Assembly: GCF_004217615.1 (NCBI RefSeq)
Contig: NZ_SHLD01000001.1
Span: forward strand, 5,890,001 to 5,954,000
Length of the DNA: 64,000 nucleotides
Source of the DNA: Micromonospora kangleipakensis
Lineage (GTDB): Bacteria; Actinomycetota; Actinomycetes; Mycobacteriales; Micromonosporaceae
Reading direction: 5' to 3'
The notes under the pieces were generated by a model that saw only the letters and a list, made by a program, of their open reading frames with translations, had not been told where the DNA came from and made no database searches. The translations under genes were made by a program, and so were the position numbers. Below are positions 8,194-17,302 of the stretch, piece after piece; position 1 is the first letter of the stretch, and every line of letters begins with the position of its first letter.

Positions 8194-9162
8194 GTGCGGA
8201 CAGTGGAGGTGGCGCTGCCGGCCGGGACCAGCGGCGCGGAGCTGGCGGCCGGCGTACGGACCTGGGTGGAGTCGCCCCCGCTGCGTGACCTGGTCGGGCG
8301 CTTCGGCGGCGACTGGCCGGCCGGGAACCTGACCGAGGTGCTGGCCGGGCTGGACGACTTCTCGGCCCGCCACTGGGACTTCCGCGACGGCCGGGAACGC
8401 CCCGACGCCCGCGAACCCGCCTTCGACCTCGGCACGGTGGGCCTGATCCTGGACTCGGCCGCCGCGCTCGGCCTGGTCCGGGCGCTGCCTCCACCCCTGC
8501 CCCGGTACGCCCACCTGCTGGTGCTCGGCGGCCTGGCCCACGCCTGCCTGCGGCGGGTCGGGTACGCCGCCCACCTGCTGCGCACCGGCCCGGCGGTGAC
8601 CGGTGAGGTGGCCGTGCTCGGCAGCTTCCGGCCGCTGACCGGGCCCGAGCGGCAGGTCCTGGCCGACGCCGGGGTGACCGGCTGCGCCACCGAGGTCGAC
8701 GCGCTCGACGCCGGGGTCCGGGCCGCGTTCGGGCTCGCCGCGCCCGCCGAGGAGGACGGCCACGACGCCGCCCACCCGCACCACTCCTGGTCCTCGCGGA
8801 CCTACCGCCCGGCCGGATCGCCGCCGGTGCGGGTGCTCGCCGCGCCGTCCAGCGAGCCGGAGCGGCGGCGGGCGCACACCGCCGACACCCAGCGGTTCTG
8901 GGCGGAGCACGTCCGGCTGCGCGCCGGCGACCCGGTGCTGATGGTGACGGCGCCGATCTACGTGCCGTTCCAGCACTGCGACGCGCTGCGCACCCTGACC
9001 GTGCCGTACGGCTGCCGGATCGACACGGTCGGCGTCGACCCGGCGCTGACCGGGCTGGCCCGGGTGCCGGAACCCACCCTCACCCCCGGGCGCTACCTCC
9101 AGGAGATCCGCTCGGCGATCCGGTCCCTGCGCGCCCTGCACGCCACGCTGACGCCGGCCTGA
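8194..9162 (+). CDS. Conserved hypothetical protein, possible DUF218-like fold
   Basis: Soluble protein of 322 residues without a signal peptide or membrane segment. I do not recognise it as a named enzyme. The second half has an order of elements like DUF218 proteins: a hydrophobic strand followed by Gly-Gly and a helix (LLVLGGLAHACLRRVGYAA), an acidic and His-rich patch, then RRAHTADTQRFW followed by a strand LMVTAPIYVPFQH. The distance between these elements is larger than usual for DUF218, so this is a weak fold guess. The start is fixed by a -10 box seven bases upstream. It is a single-gene unit. Confidence 0.6.
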   Translation: MRTVEVALPAGTSGAELAAGVRTWVESPPLRDLVGRFGGDWPAGNLTEVLAGLDDFSARHWDFRDGRERPDAREPAFDLGTVGLILDSAAALGLVRALPPPLPRYAHLLVLGGLAHACLRRVGYAAHLLRTGPAVTGEVAVLGSFRPLTGPERQVLADAGVTGCATEVDALDAGVRAAFGLAAPAEEDGHDAAHPHHSWSSRTYRPAGSPPVRVLAAPSSEPERRRAHTADTQRFWAEHVRLRAGDPVLMVTAPIYVPFQHCDALRTLTVPYGCRIDTVGVDPALTGLARVPEPTLTPGRYLQEIRSAIRSLRALHATLTPA

Positions 9163-9172
9163 CCCGTCCGGC

Positions 9173-9538
9173 TCAGCGGAACCGGGCGCGGGCGATCGCC
9201 CGCGACACCTCCGCCGGCTGGTCCACCTCGAGGATCAACCGGTCGTAGGCCGGTCCCTCCAGGTCGACCAGCAGCACCTCGTCGGCGCGGTGCACGCACC
9301 AGAAGGACCGACCGTGGGAACGGGAGACGTAGCTGCCGGCCATGATCAGGCCGGGCCAGAAGGTGCCGGGCAGTCGCCAGCCGGCGCCCCGGCGGTACGC
9401 CTCGGCGCGGCCCACCGTCCGCACGCCGGTGACCGAGGCGGTCGGCACGGCCACGCCCGCGGTGAGCGCCCAGAGCCGGTCCGCCCCGGTCAACCGGACG
9501 ACCAACTGCTCCGGGTCCACCTGCACCAGCACTGCCAT
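9173..9538 (-). CDS. Small conserved protein, PH-like fold suspected
   Basis: 121 residues, no signal peptide and no membrane helix. It is rich in short beta strands, with the conserved-looking core GWRLPGTFWPGLIMAGSY followed by SFWCVHRADEVLLVDLEG. That pattern is familiar from short actinobacterial proteins of unknown function and would suit a small PH-like beta barrel. On the minus strand TAGGCT (9551-9546) ends seven bases before the ATG, so it is probably transcribed without a leader. It converges with the preceding gene. Confidence 0.65.
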   Translation of the reverse strand: MAVLVQVDPEQLVVRLTGADRLWALTAGVAVPTASVTGVRTVGRAEAYRRGAGWRLPGTFWPGLIMAGSYVSRSHGRSFWCVHRADEVLLVDLEGPAYDRLILEVDQPAEVSRAIARARFR

Positions 9539-9616
9539 GATCCACAGCCTACTCGCCGGTGCGGGCGGCTCCCAGGGCCGAGGGACCGTCCGTGCGGGCA
9601 GCCGTCGGTCGCGGGC

Positions 9617-10963
9617 TCAGCGGGCGGTGTCGGCGACCGCCTGGGCGAAGACCTCGGAGCGGTGCTCGAAGTTGCGGAACCGGCCGTAGCTCGGGGCCGC
9701 CGGGGAGAGCAGCACCACCCCGCCGGCCGGGGTGAGCTTGCGGGACAGCCCCACCGCGGCGACCAGGTCGTCGGCGAGTTCGGTGCGCACCGCCGGCAGC
9801 CCGGCGAGCGCCGCCACGATCCGGGGACCGCTGTCCGGGATGCCGATCACGGTGATCTCCCGCTCGGCCAGGTGGTCCCGCAGCGGGGTGTAGTCCAGGC
9901 CCCGGTCGGTGCCGCCGACGATCACCGTGAGCGGCCGGCCCTCGTACGCGTCGATCGCGTGCATCGCCGCGTACGGGCTGGTGGCGAGGGTGTCGTCGAC
10001 GAAGGTGAGGCCGGACGGGTCCGGGATCTCGGTGAGCCGGTGGGCGAGCCCCTGGAACTCGGCGACCGCCAGCGCGAGGGAGTCCTTCCGGGCGACCACG
10101 TCGACGCCGAGCGCGTCGAGCACGGCGAGCGCCACGCACAGGTTGCCCTCGTTGTGCCGGCCGACCAGGGGCAGCACCGCCCGCGGGAAGAGCGGCTGGT
10201 CCCGCAGGTGGAACCAGGGCGTGCCGTCCGGGCCGTTGGCGACGGAGGTGGCGTCCGGCGAGCCGGCGCGGACGGCCGCGCGGTCGCCCAGCTCCAGGGC
10301 GAGCCGAGGGTCGGCGCCGTTGACCACGACCGTCCGCGGGCCGTGCGCGAGCAGGTTGAGCTTGTCCTGGTAGTACTCCCGCTCGCCGCCGTGCGCGTCC
10401 AGGTGCTCGGGGAAGAGGGCGGTGACCACGGCCACCCGGGGCGAGTCGGTCAGGTCGGCGCACTGGTAGCTGGAGAGCTCCAGCACGTACAGCTCGGCCT
10501 CGGGCAGGTCGAGCAGCGGCACACCGATGTTGCCGCCGAAGACGTTGGGCCGGTCCATCGCGGTCAGCAGGTGACTGATCAGGCTCGACGTGGTGCTCTT
10601 GCCCTTGCTCCCGGTCACCCCGACCGTGCGGTCGGCGTGGTCGGCCATCCACAGCGCGCTGCCCTGGGTGACGGGCACGCTACGGCGGCGCAGCTCGACC
10701 ATCCAGGGGTGGGTGTTCGGCACCCCCGGCGAGCGGACCACCACGTCGGCGGCGGCCAGCCGGTCGAAGCCCTCCTCGCCGGTGACCAGGGGCGCGGCCT
10801 CGGCGAGCGGCCCCTCCCAGGGCAGCGTGAGGAAGTTGGCGCTGTCGTCCACGACGACCAGGCCGGCGGGGCCGTGCGCGGCGATCGCGGTCACCGCCGC
10901 CCGGCCCTCCCGGCCGGCGCCCCAGACGGCGACGGTACGTCCGCGCAGGTCAGACAGGCGCAC
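9617..10963 (-). CDS. murD2: UDP-MurNAc-L-Ala--L-Glu ligase
   Basis: Mur ligase of 448 residues that adds glutamate to UDP-MurNAc-L-alanine in the cytoplasm. The P-loop is GVTGSKGKSTT near residue 115; the central domain has ELSSYQ and FPEHLDAHGG; the C-terminal domain has TFVDDTLATSP and GGTDRGLDYTPL. Plain MurD adds D-Glu. The partner gene next door, murL, encodes the epimerase known to act after MurD2 adds L-Glu, so this copy is called MurD2. The GTG at 10961-10963 has GAGGAG upstream. A canonical murD should exist elsewhere or be absent; the window cannot tell. Confidence 0.85.
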   Translation of the reverse strand: MRLSDLRGRTVAVWGAGREGRAAVTAIAAHGPAGLVVVDDSANFLTLPWEGPLAEAAPLVTGEEGFDRLAAADVVVRSPGVPNTHPWMVELRRRSVPVTQGSALWMADHADRTVGVTGSKGKSTTSSLISHLLTAMDRPNVFGGNIGVPLLDLPEAELYVLELSSYQCADLTDSPRVAVVTALFPEHLDAHGGEREYYQDKLNLLAHGPRTVVVNGADPRLALELGDRAAVRAGSPDATSVANGPDGTPWFHLRDQPLFPRAVLPLVGRHNEGNLCVALAVLDALGVDVVARKDSLALAVAEFQGLAHRLTEIPDPSGLTFVDDTLATSPYAAMHAIDAYEGRPLTVIVGGTDRGLDYTPLRDHLAEREITVIGIPDSGPRIVAALAGLPAVRTELADDLVAAVGLSRKLTPAGGVVLLSPAAPSYGRFRNFEHRSEVFAQAVADTAR

Positions 10964-11052
10964 GGGCTCTCCTCGGGGGTTTCGACGGCGATCGGCGGGC
11001 AGGGTCCGGCGCAGCCGGACACGGCCGGACGAACCAGGGCCTAGTATGGCGT
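10964..11052. promoter_or_regulatory. Divergent promoter region between murD2 and murL
   Basis: 89 bases between head-to-head genes. On the plus strand TAGTAT (11042-11047) sits five bases before the murL GTG, giving an almost leaderless transcript. The murD2 side carries a GAGGAG ribosome binding site. Confidence 0.5.
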
Positions 11053-12402
11053 GTGCCCAACGAGCAGCTCCGGCGGATGGACGCCTTCACCTTCCCGTCC
11101 TACTCGATCGACTTCGCCACCGGCGAGGCGTTGTTCGACTACGCCCTCACCGGCCCCCACGGCGAGCAGCGGTTCACCGAGGTGATCACACTCCCGCTGC
11201 CGGCCGAGCCGGTGTCGGACGCGACCGCGGCCACCCTCAACCGGGTCCTCGAGCTGCTGCACGTGGTCGCCGGGGTCAGCTACTACAAGGCCGCCGCGCC
11301 GCACCGGCTGGTGCTGCCGACGCCGCTGGGCGCGGCCGCCGCCGAGCTGGTCACCGCCGTCTACACCAAGGGCCTCGCCGAGTACGCGTACCGCAACCGG
11401 CTGCCGCACGTGCTCGAGCTGCGCCCCGAGGTGCCGGCCGGCGAGGTCGGCCCACCCCGGGTGTACGACGACTCGGACCGCCGGCCGCTCTCCGCGGTCG
11501 GCGGCGGCAAGGACTCCATCGTCAGTCTGGAGGCGCTGCGCCGCGCCGGTTTCGACCCGGTGCCCTTCTCGGTCAACCCGAACCACGTCATCATCGCGGT
11601 CAACCAGGCCTCCGATCTGCCTCCGCTGGCCGCCCGCCGCCGGATCGACCCGGTGCTGTTCGACCTCAACGCGGCCGGCGCGCTGAACGGGCACATCCCG
11701 GTCACCGCGATCAACTCGCTGATCGCGGTCGCCACCGCGGTGCTGCACGGGCTCGGCCCGGTGGTGATGTCCAACGAGCGCTCCGCCTCCGACCCGAACC
11801 TGGTCTGGAACGGTCACGAGATCAACCACCAGTGGTCCAAGGGCGTCGAGGCGGAAGGGCTGCTGCGGGCCGCGCTGGCCGAGCACGCCGGGCTCACCGA
11901 GCCGTACTTCTCCCTGCTGCGCTCGCTCTCCGAGCTGCACATCGCCCGGCTCTTCGCCGAGATCGAGCGGTACGACGACGTGGTGACCAGCTGCAACGCG
12001 GCGTTCAAGCTGCGCGACGCGAGCGAGCGCTGGTGCCGGAACTGCCCGAAGTGCCGGTTCGTCTTCCTGGCCATGGCGCCGTTCATGTCGCGCGAGCGGA
12101 TCACCCACATCTTCGGCGGCGACCTGCTGGCCGACGAGACCCAGGTCCCCGGCTACCGGGAGCTGCTCGGCGTGGACGGGCACAAGCCGTTCGAGTGCGT
12201 GGGCGAGGTCGAGGAGTCGGTGGTGGCGCTGAGCCTCCTCGCCCAGCAGGAGCAGTGGCGCGACGCCCCGGTGGTCCGCGCCCTGGTCGACGCGCTCCCC
12301 GACACCGCCTGGTCGGCCGCCGCCACGTCGGACGTCTTCACCCCGGGCGGCCCGAACTTCGTCCCCGCCGCCTACGCCAAGGCCCTCACCGCCCTCACCT
12401 GA
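11053..12402 (+). CDS. murL: UDP-MurNAc-L-Ala-L-Glu epimerase
   Basis: Inverts the terminal L-Glu of UDP-MurNAc-L-Ala-L-Glu to D-Glu, an ATP-dependent alternative to the racemase MurI; described in Xanthomonas, with relatives in Micromonospora-type actinomycetes. 449 residues. A PP-loop-like ATP site is visible near residue 150 (AVGGGKDSIVSLEAL), followed by PFSVNPNHVI, a NERSASDPN segment and a Cys cluster WCRNCPKCRF near residue 330. The GTG start is placed by the -10 box; an ATG at 11046 is out of frame. Divergence from murD2, its functional partner, supports the call. Confidence 0.85.
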   Translation: MPNEQLRRMDAFTFPSYSIDFATGEALFDYALTGPHGEQRFTEVITLPLPAEPVSDATAATLNRVLELLHVVAGVSYYKAAAPHRLVLPTPLGAAAAELVTAVYTKGLAEYAYRNRLPHVLELRPEVPAGEVGPPRVYDDSDRRPLSAVGGGKDSIVSLEALRRAGFDPVPFSVNPNHVIIAVNQASDLPPLAARRRIDPVLFDLNAAGALNGHIPVTAINSLIAVATAVLHGLGPVVMSNERSASDPNLVWNGHEINHQWSKGVEAEGLLRAALAEHAGLTEPYFSLLRSLSELHIARLFAEIERYDDVVTSCNAAFKLRDASERWCRNCPKCRFVFLAMAPFMSRERITHIFGGDLLADETQVPGYRELLGVDGHKPFECVGEVEESVVALSLLAQQEQWRDAPVVRALVDALPDTAWSAAATSDVFTPGGPNFVPAAYAKALTALT

Positions 12403-12494
12403 GGAGGACCGGCCGGAGCTGGCCGAACCGCCACCTCATCTGGTCGATCTCGACGACACTGGAGAGGTCCGTCCGCCGGCGTCCGGAAGGCACG

Positions 12495-13298
12495 GTGAGT
12501 CCGATGACCCAGTCCCTCGTCGTGGCCGCAGAGCAGCGGCAGGCTGACCGCGACCAGGCGGCGGCGGTCGGCGAGGCCGAGGGGCGGGCGACCCTGGCCC
12601 TGCTCCGGCAGCTTCGGGACGACGACTGGCAACGCCGTACCGACGCCACCGAATGGGACGTCCGCACGACGGTCTCCCACCTCGTCGCCCAGGCCGAGGA
12701 CGCGCTCCGACTGCGCACCATGCTGCGCCGGGAACTCGTGGGACGCCTCCACCGCCGCGGCAAGATCCCCGTCGACGCCCACACGGCCGTCGGGGTCGAC
12801 GAGCACCGGTCGGACCGGGGGCCGGAGCTGGTCGAGCGGTTCGCGGTGTTGTGGCCGCAGGCGGTACGGGCCCGTCGGCGCAGGCCCGCGCTCCTGCGCC
12901 GGGCCAGGATGAGCCTGGGGATGCCGGGGGTGCCGCGCGTCCGCGTCGCCTACCTGCTCGACGTCATCCTCAACCGGGACCTGTGGATGCACCGGGCGGA
13001 CCTGGCCCGGGCCACCGGCAAACTCTTCGTCATCGCCGAGCACGATCGGCACATCGTCGCGCAGGTCATGCGGGATCTCGCGCTCCAGTGGTCGGCGGCA
13101 CCGGTCGCGCTGGAACTCACCGGCCCGGCCGGGGGCACGTGGCTGATCGGCTCGGGCGAGCTCGTGGCCGTCGTCCGCGCCGACGCGGTCGCCTACCTGC
13201 GCGCCCTGGCAGGCCGCGACGACAACGTCGACCTGGAACTCGTCTCCGGCGACGCAGCCGTCCTGACCGCGCTCCGCCAGGCCCGCATCCCCTTCTGA
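12495..13298 (+). CDS. Mycothiol-dependent maleylpyruvate isomerase-family protein
   Basis: DinB/MDMPI-fold protein of 267 residues. The N-terminal four-helix part has the family pattern TDATEWDVRTTVSHLVAQAEDAL, where the His after Ser is the usual metal ligand. A second conserved patch DVILNRDLWMHRADLARATG supplies the other His ligands. The C-terminal part resembles the sterol-carrier-like domain of these enzymes. GTG at 12495 is preferred over ATG at 12504 because GGAAGG lies four bases upstream of the former and thirteen upstream of the latter. Members handle mycothiol conjugates; the substrate is unknown here. Confidence 0.75.
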   Translation: MSPMTQSLVVAAEQRQADRDQAAAVGEAEGRATLALLRQLRDDDWQRRTDATEWDVRTTVSHLVAQAEDALRLRTMLRRELVGRLHRRGKIPVDAHTAVGVDEHRSDRGPELVERFAVLWPQAVRARRRRPALLRRARMSLGMPGVPRVRVAYLLDVILNRDLWMHRADLARATGKLFVIAEHDRHIVAQVMRDLALQWSAAPVALELTGPAGGTWLIGSGELVAVVRADAVAYLRALAGRDDNVDLELVSGDAAVLTALRQARIPF

Positions 13299-13326
13299 CG
13301 CGCCCCCACCGGTCGGGCGGGACGAC

Positions 13327-15012
13327 TCAGGTGTCGCGCACCGCGTCCAGGGCGAGCAGGGCGACATGCAGGGACAGGCAGGCGTCGACGGAGTCCAGGT
13401 CGACGTCGAGGATCCGGCCGATCCGGGCCAGCCGCTCGTAGAACGCGGGCCGGGACAGGTGCGCCGCCGCGGCCGCCGCGGACTTGTTCCGGCCCTGCTC
13501 CAGGTACGCCCGCAGGGTGCCGAGGAGCTGCTCGCGGGGATGCTGGGCGTCGTAGGCCAGCAGGCCGCCGAGCTCCCGCTCGACGAAGGTCTGCAACCGC
13601 GGCTCGTCCCGCAGCAGGTGCAGCAGGCCGGCCAGGCCGACGTGCGGCAGCCTGAAGACGGGCAGCTCCCGGCGGTCCCGGCGGGCGGCGTCGGCGATCT
13701 GCCGCGCCTCCACCAGCGAGCGGCGCGCCTCGCGCAGGCTGGACACCCCGGAACCGGCGGCCACGATCACCGCAGCGGGGGTGCCCGGCGCCGGCCGGGG
13801 ATCGAGGCGTACCCGCCGCAGCGCGGCGGCGAACGCGGCGAGCGCCCGCTCCTCCGCCTCGGCCTCCGGCAGCGCGAGCAGCGCGCCGACGGCCTGATCG
13901 TCCATGGCGCTGGTCAGCGCCGTGAGCTTGGCCTCGCGCAGCGCCTGCCCGACCGCCTCGGCCAGGTCCCGCAGCCGGGCCGGGCCGGCCTGCGGTCCGC
14001 CGTCGGGGTCGTCGGACCGGTGCCGGACCACCACGCCGACCAGGTGCCGACGCTCCAGCACCACGCCGAGCGCGCGGGCCCGCAGCCCCACCTCGTCCAC
14101 CGGTCGGGAGTGGTCGAGCAGCGCGGTGAGCAGGGTGCGGTGGATCTGCCGTTCCAGCCCCTCGGCGTCGCGTCGGATCAGCCTGCCCAGCGCCAGCGTC
14201 GACGCGGCCCGCTCGACGAGGATGGTCAGCCGGGTCGGTGGCGAGCCGTCGCCGGCCGGCGTGCCGGCGGCGGCGAGGTCGCCGCTCGGCCAGCGCAGCA
14301 GCAGCCGCCCCCAGTCCTGACCCCGGGCGCCGACGGTGGTGACGAGCCAGCCGCTGTCCAGGTCGTACGCGGTGCGCCCGTCCGGCCGGATCCGCCGGGA
14401 GTGCTGCTCCCAGCCGTCCAGCAGCAGCTCGGCGCTCTCCCCCGCCGGGTCGTACGCCAGCACCTGCCGGGACAGGTTCTCCAGCACCACGGGGCTGCCG
14501 GCCAGCTCGGCCGCCTGCCGAACCACCTCGGCCGCGTCAGCGCCCTCGACGGAGAGCTCGGTGAACCGCTGGTGGATCTCCTCCGTCGCGCGCAGCTCGG
14601 TGAGCTGGGCGTCCACGATCAGCGCGTGCACCGCCTCGGTGATCCGGACGAACGGGGTGGCCCGCCGCAGCTCCACCAGCGGCAGCCCGCGCCGCTCGGC
14701 GGCCGCCGCCATCACCCGGGGCACCCCGCTGACGTAGCGGCGACCCAGCTCGACCACCAGCCCGGAGACGCCGACGTCGGCCAGGGCGCCGATGAAGGCG
14801 CGCAGCCCGGCGTCGTCGGCCGGAAGCCCGATCCCGGTGGTGAGCACCAACTCCCGCCCGTTGAGCAGGGTGGCGATGTCCGGCACCTCGGCCACGTGCA
14901 CCCAGCGGACCGGCCGGTCCAGCCCCGCTTCCCCGGCGACCAGGCGCGGGGCGCCGTGGCGGACCGGGTCGAGCGCGAGAACCTCACGGACGGTAGGGAA
15001 CACGGCCGACAC
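13327..15012 (-). CDS. PucR-family transcriptional regulator
   Basis: About 561 residues. The N-terminal PucR domain starts FPTVREVLALDPV and continues with WVHVAEVPDIATLLNGRELVL; a GGDEF-like middle region is degenerate; the C-terminal helix-turn-helix is NKSAAAAAAHLSRPAFYERLARI. The family activates purine, pyrimidine or amino-acid catabolism. In this window the plausible targets are the aminotransferase and mmsA genes about 5 kb away, which is inference. Three GTG starts are possible (15027, 15012, 15003); 15012 is favoured by an AGGG upstream. The protein converges on the mycothiol enzyme gene. Confidence 0.8.
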   Translation of the reverse strand: MSAVFPTVREVLALDPVRHGAPRLVAGEAGLDRPVRWVHVAEVPDIATLLNGRELVLTTGIGLPADDAGLRAFIGALADVGVSGLVVELGRRYVSGVPRVMAAAAERRGLPLVELRRATPFVRITEAVHALIVDAQLTELRATEEIHQRFTELSVEGADAAEVVRQAAELAGSPVVLENLSRQVLAYDPAGESAELLLDGWEQHSRRIRPDGRTAYDLDSGWLVTTVGARGQDWGRLLLRWPSGDLAAAGTPAGDGSPPTRLTILVERAASTLALGRLIRRDAEGLERQIHRTLLTALLDHSRPVDEVGLRARALGVVLERRHLVGVVVRHRSDDPDGGPQAGPARLRDLAEAVGQALREAKLTALTSAMDDQAVGALLALPEAEAEERALAAFAAALRRVRLDPRPAPGTPAAVIVAAGSGVSSLREARRSLVEARQIADAARRDRRELPVFRLPHVGLAGLLHLLRDEPRLQTFVERELGGLLAYDAQHPREQLLGTLRAYLEQGRNKSAAAAAAHLSRPAFYERLARIGRILDVDLDSVDACLSLHVALLALDAVRDT

Positions 15013-15058
15013 GCTACCCTGCGTCACCCCTGATCCCGAACAGCCGCTCGGCCGTGGT

Positions 15059-15637
15059 TCACCAGCTCGCCGTCCAGCGGTACCAGCCGCCGCCGAGCGG
15101 CCGGAAGACCGGGGACTCAAATGACCCGTTCCCGAGCGACGGGGTGGGACCGTCCGGCAGGTAGGCGAAGCCGGCGTCGTCGAAAAACGCGCCGTTCTCC
15201 TCGTAGAAGACGACTCCGCCGGACACCAGGTAGGCCCGGGTGATCCGGTAGCTGCCCACCGTGGTCGGCACCGGCACCGGGTCGAATCCGGTGGCTGGCG
15301 AGCGCTCGGGCAGCTCCGCCACGACGGCCTCGAACGCGTCCCGGCTCAGCGCCCAGCGGGCCCGCAGCGGCACGCCCGTGACCAGCAGGACGAGCATGAC
15401 GACCGCCATCGCCGGCGCGAGGGGCAGCCACCACGGCCAGGTCCGGCCGGCGCTGTGCGACAGCTGCGCCCCGACCGTCCACAGCACGACCGCGACGCCG
15501 AGAATGGCGACGGCGGCCATCGCGATCAGCACCGCGAACCCCGGAACGCTGAACGCCCACGACAGGCACCCGGCGCCTCCGACGCCGACCCCGTGGGCGC
15601 TCCACACCACGCCACGACGTGCCGCGACCGGGTTCAT
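15059..15637 (-). CDS. Membrane protein of unknown function
   Basis: 192 residues with two hydrophobic segments near residues 28-56 and 68-90, then a soluble C-terminal domain rich in aromatic residues (VSGGVVFYEENGAFFDDAGFAYLPDG) and ending in Trp-rich GGGWYRWTASW. The C-terminal part probably lies on one side of the membrane as a small beta-rich domain. On the minus strand TAGGGT (15650-15645) ends seven bases before the ATG, supporting this start and leaderless expression. No named family recognised. Confidence 0.65.
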   Translation of the reverse strand: MNPVAARRGVVWSAHGVGVGGAGCLSWAFSVPGFAVLIAMAAVAILGVAVVLWTVGAQLSHSAGRTWPWWLPLAPAMAVVMLVLLVTGVPLRARWALSRDAFEAVVAELPERSPATGFDPVPVPTTVGSYRITRAYLVSGGVVFYEENGAFFDDAGFAYLPDGPTPSLGNGSFESPVFRPLGGGWYRWTASW

Positions 15638-15676
15638 GCGCGGGACCCTACCGATCCGGACGCCGGCCGTGGGGGC

Positions 15677-16486
15677 TCAGAGCGGGTCGTCGCGGCCCAG
15701 CTCCCAGCAGGCCACGGCGGTGGCGGCGGCGACGTTGAGCGAGTCGACGCCGCGCCGCATCGGGATCACCACGCGGACGTCGCTGGCCTCCATGGCGGCC
15801 CGGGTCAGGCCGGCCCCCTCGGCCCCCATCAGCAGGGCCGCGCGGGCGCGCTGCGCCGCGTCCAGCCGCTGGATCGGCACCGCGTCCGGCGCGGGCGTCA
15901 TCGCCAGCACCGTGAAGCCGGCCGCCCGGACCTGCGCCAACGCGTCCGGCCAGGGCTCCAGCTTCGCGTACGGGACGGCGAAGACCTCGCCCATGCTGAC
16001 CCGGACGCTGCGCCGGTAGAGCGGGTCGGCGCAGGACGGGGAGAGCAGCACCGCGTCCACGCCGAGGGCGGCCACGGCCCGGAAGATCGCGCCGAGGTTG
16101 GTGTGGTTGTTGACGTCCTCCAGGATGACCGCCCGCCGGGCGCCGGCCAGCACCTCGGCCGCGCTCGGCAGCGGCTTGCGGTGGAACGAGGCGAGCACGC
16201 CCCGGTGCACGTGGAAGCCGGTGGCCCGCTGGAGCACCTCCTGGGTGGCCGCGTAGACCGGGGCGTCGCCGGTGTCGAGGTCGGCGAGCTGGTCGGCCCG
16301 CTTCGCGTCGACCAGGTACGACCGGGCCGGATAGCCGGCCCGCAGCGCCCGCCGCAGCACCAGCTCCCCCTCGGCGATGAACAGGCCGTGCGGGGGCTCC
16401 CAGCGGGTACGCAGCTCGACGTCGGTCAGCGCGCGGTAGTCGGCGATCCGGTCGTCGTCGGGGTCGGTGATCTCGTGGACGGGCAC
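15677..16486 (-). CDS. SpoU/TrmH-family RNA 2'-O-methyltransferase
   Basis: 269 residues. The N-terminal substrate-binding part has FIAEGELVLRRAL; the knotted SAM domain shows EDVNNHTNLGAIFRAVAALGVDAVLLSP, then LLMGAEGAGL and the C-terminal knot motif IPMRRGVDSLNVAAATAV. It methylates a ribose 2'-hydroxyl in tRNA or rRNA; the target base is not readable. The GTG at 16484-16486 starts VPVHEITDPDDDR; the longer upstream frame is not conserved in style. It is a single-gene unit next to a small membrane protein gene. Confidence 0.85.
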   Translation of the reverse strand: MPVHEITDPDDDRIADYRALTDVELRTRWEPPHGLFIAEGELVLRRALRAGYPARSYLVDAKRADQLADLDTGDAPVYAATQEVLQRATGFHVHRGVLASFHRKPLPSAAEVLAGARRAVILEDVNNHTNLGAIFRAVAALGVDAVLLSPSCADPLYRRSVRVSMGEVFAVPYAKLEPWPDALAQVRAAGFTVLAMTPAPDAVPIQRLDAAQRARAALLMGAEGAGLTRAAMEASDVRVVIPMRRGVDSLNVAAATAVACWELGRDDPL

Positions 16487-16567
16487 CCGACGATTCTGCC
16501 GGACGCCCCGCACCGCCCCGGCCACCGGCCGCGTCGCGGAGCGGATGAGCGCGGCGGGCGCCGCTGG

Positions 16568-17125
16568 TCAGCTGGCTCGTTCGTAGCGCAGCAGCACGCT
16601 CGCGCCGTCGAAGCTGCGGGATCCGACCAGGCGCAGGGCGAGCCGGTCCTTGGGCGGGAAGACCGGCTTGCCGCCGCCGAGGGCGACCGGGTGCACGATG
16701 ACCTGGTACTCGTCGATCAGACCGTGGTCGGTCAGCGCCGCGGCGGCACCCGAGCCGCCGGTGAGCAGGAGGTCCCCGCCCGGCTCCGCCTTGAGGGCGG
16801 CGACCTGCTCGACCAGGTCGGCGCCGATGACCCGGGCCCCGTGGTCGGCCGTTTCGAGGGTGCGGGACAGGACGATCTTCGGGGTACGCCGCCAGATCGG
16901 CGCGAACGCCCGACCGTGCGCGTCGGACATCGACTCGGCCCGCGGCCACCAGTACGACATCATTTCCCAGACCTTGCGCCCGTAGACGAACGCGCCGGCC
17001 CGTTCGCTCTGCTCCAGGGAGTACGCGGAGAGCTCCTTCCCCATCACGGGCCAGTCGAACTCGCCGTTCGGCCCCTCGATGCAGCCGTCGACGGACTGGT
17101 GCACCCAGTAGATGATCTTGCCCAT
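16568..17125 (-). CDS. Dihydrofolate reductase-family (RibD C-terminal) protein
   Basis: 185 residues of the RibD-C/DHFR-like fold. Visible features: an N-terminal strand GKIIYWVHQSVDGCIEGPNG, the YGRKVWEMM helix, PKIVLSRTL, and the NADPH-binding LLLTGGSGAAAALTDHGLIDEY followed by HPVALGGGKPVF. Such stand-alone proteins are NADPH-dependent reductases of unknown physiological substrate, not the folate enzyme. The ATG at 17123-17125 has GAGGAGAACACC upstream on the minus strand. Confidence 0.8.
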   Translation of the reverse strand: MGKIIYWVHQSVDGCIEGPNGEFDWPVMGKELSAYSLEQSERAGAFVYGRKVWEMMSYWWPRAESMSDAHGRAFAPIWRRTPKIVLSRTLETADHGARVIGADLVEQVAALKAEPGGDLLLTGGSGAAAALTDHGLIDEYQVIVHPVALGGGKPVFPPKDRLALRLVGSRSFDGASVLLRYERAS

Positions 17126-17302
17126 GGTGTTCTCCTCGATCGGCCGCGCCCCCGGCGGGCGCGGTCACCGGTGGGTCGGAGCCGCCCGGCCGGATCCGAC
17201 AGCCCGCGCGGATTTTTTCCGTCGGGTTCTCCGGGCGGCGGCGGCGCCGGCCGTCGGGGCGCGGGCCGCCGGGGTTGCGCCACCCCGGTACCGTCCGGAC
17301 CC

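Noticed and set aside
11046..11060. ATG start for murL
   Set aside because: Out of frame with the gene; the GTG at 11053 is in frame and correctly placed behind the -10 box.
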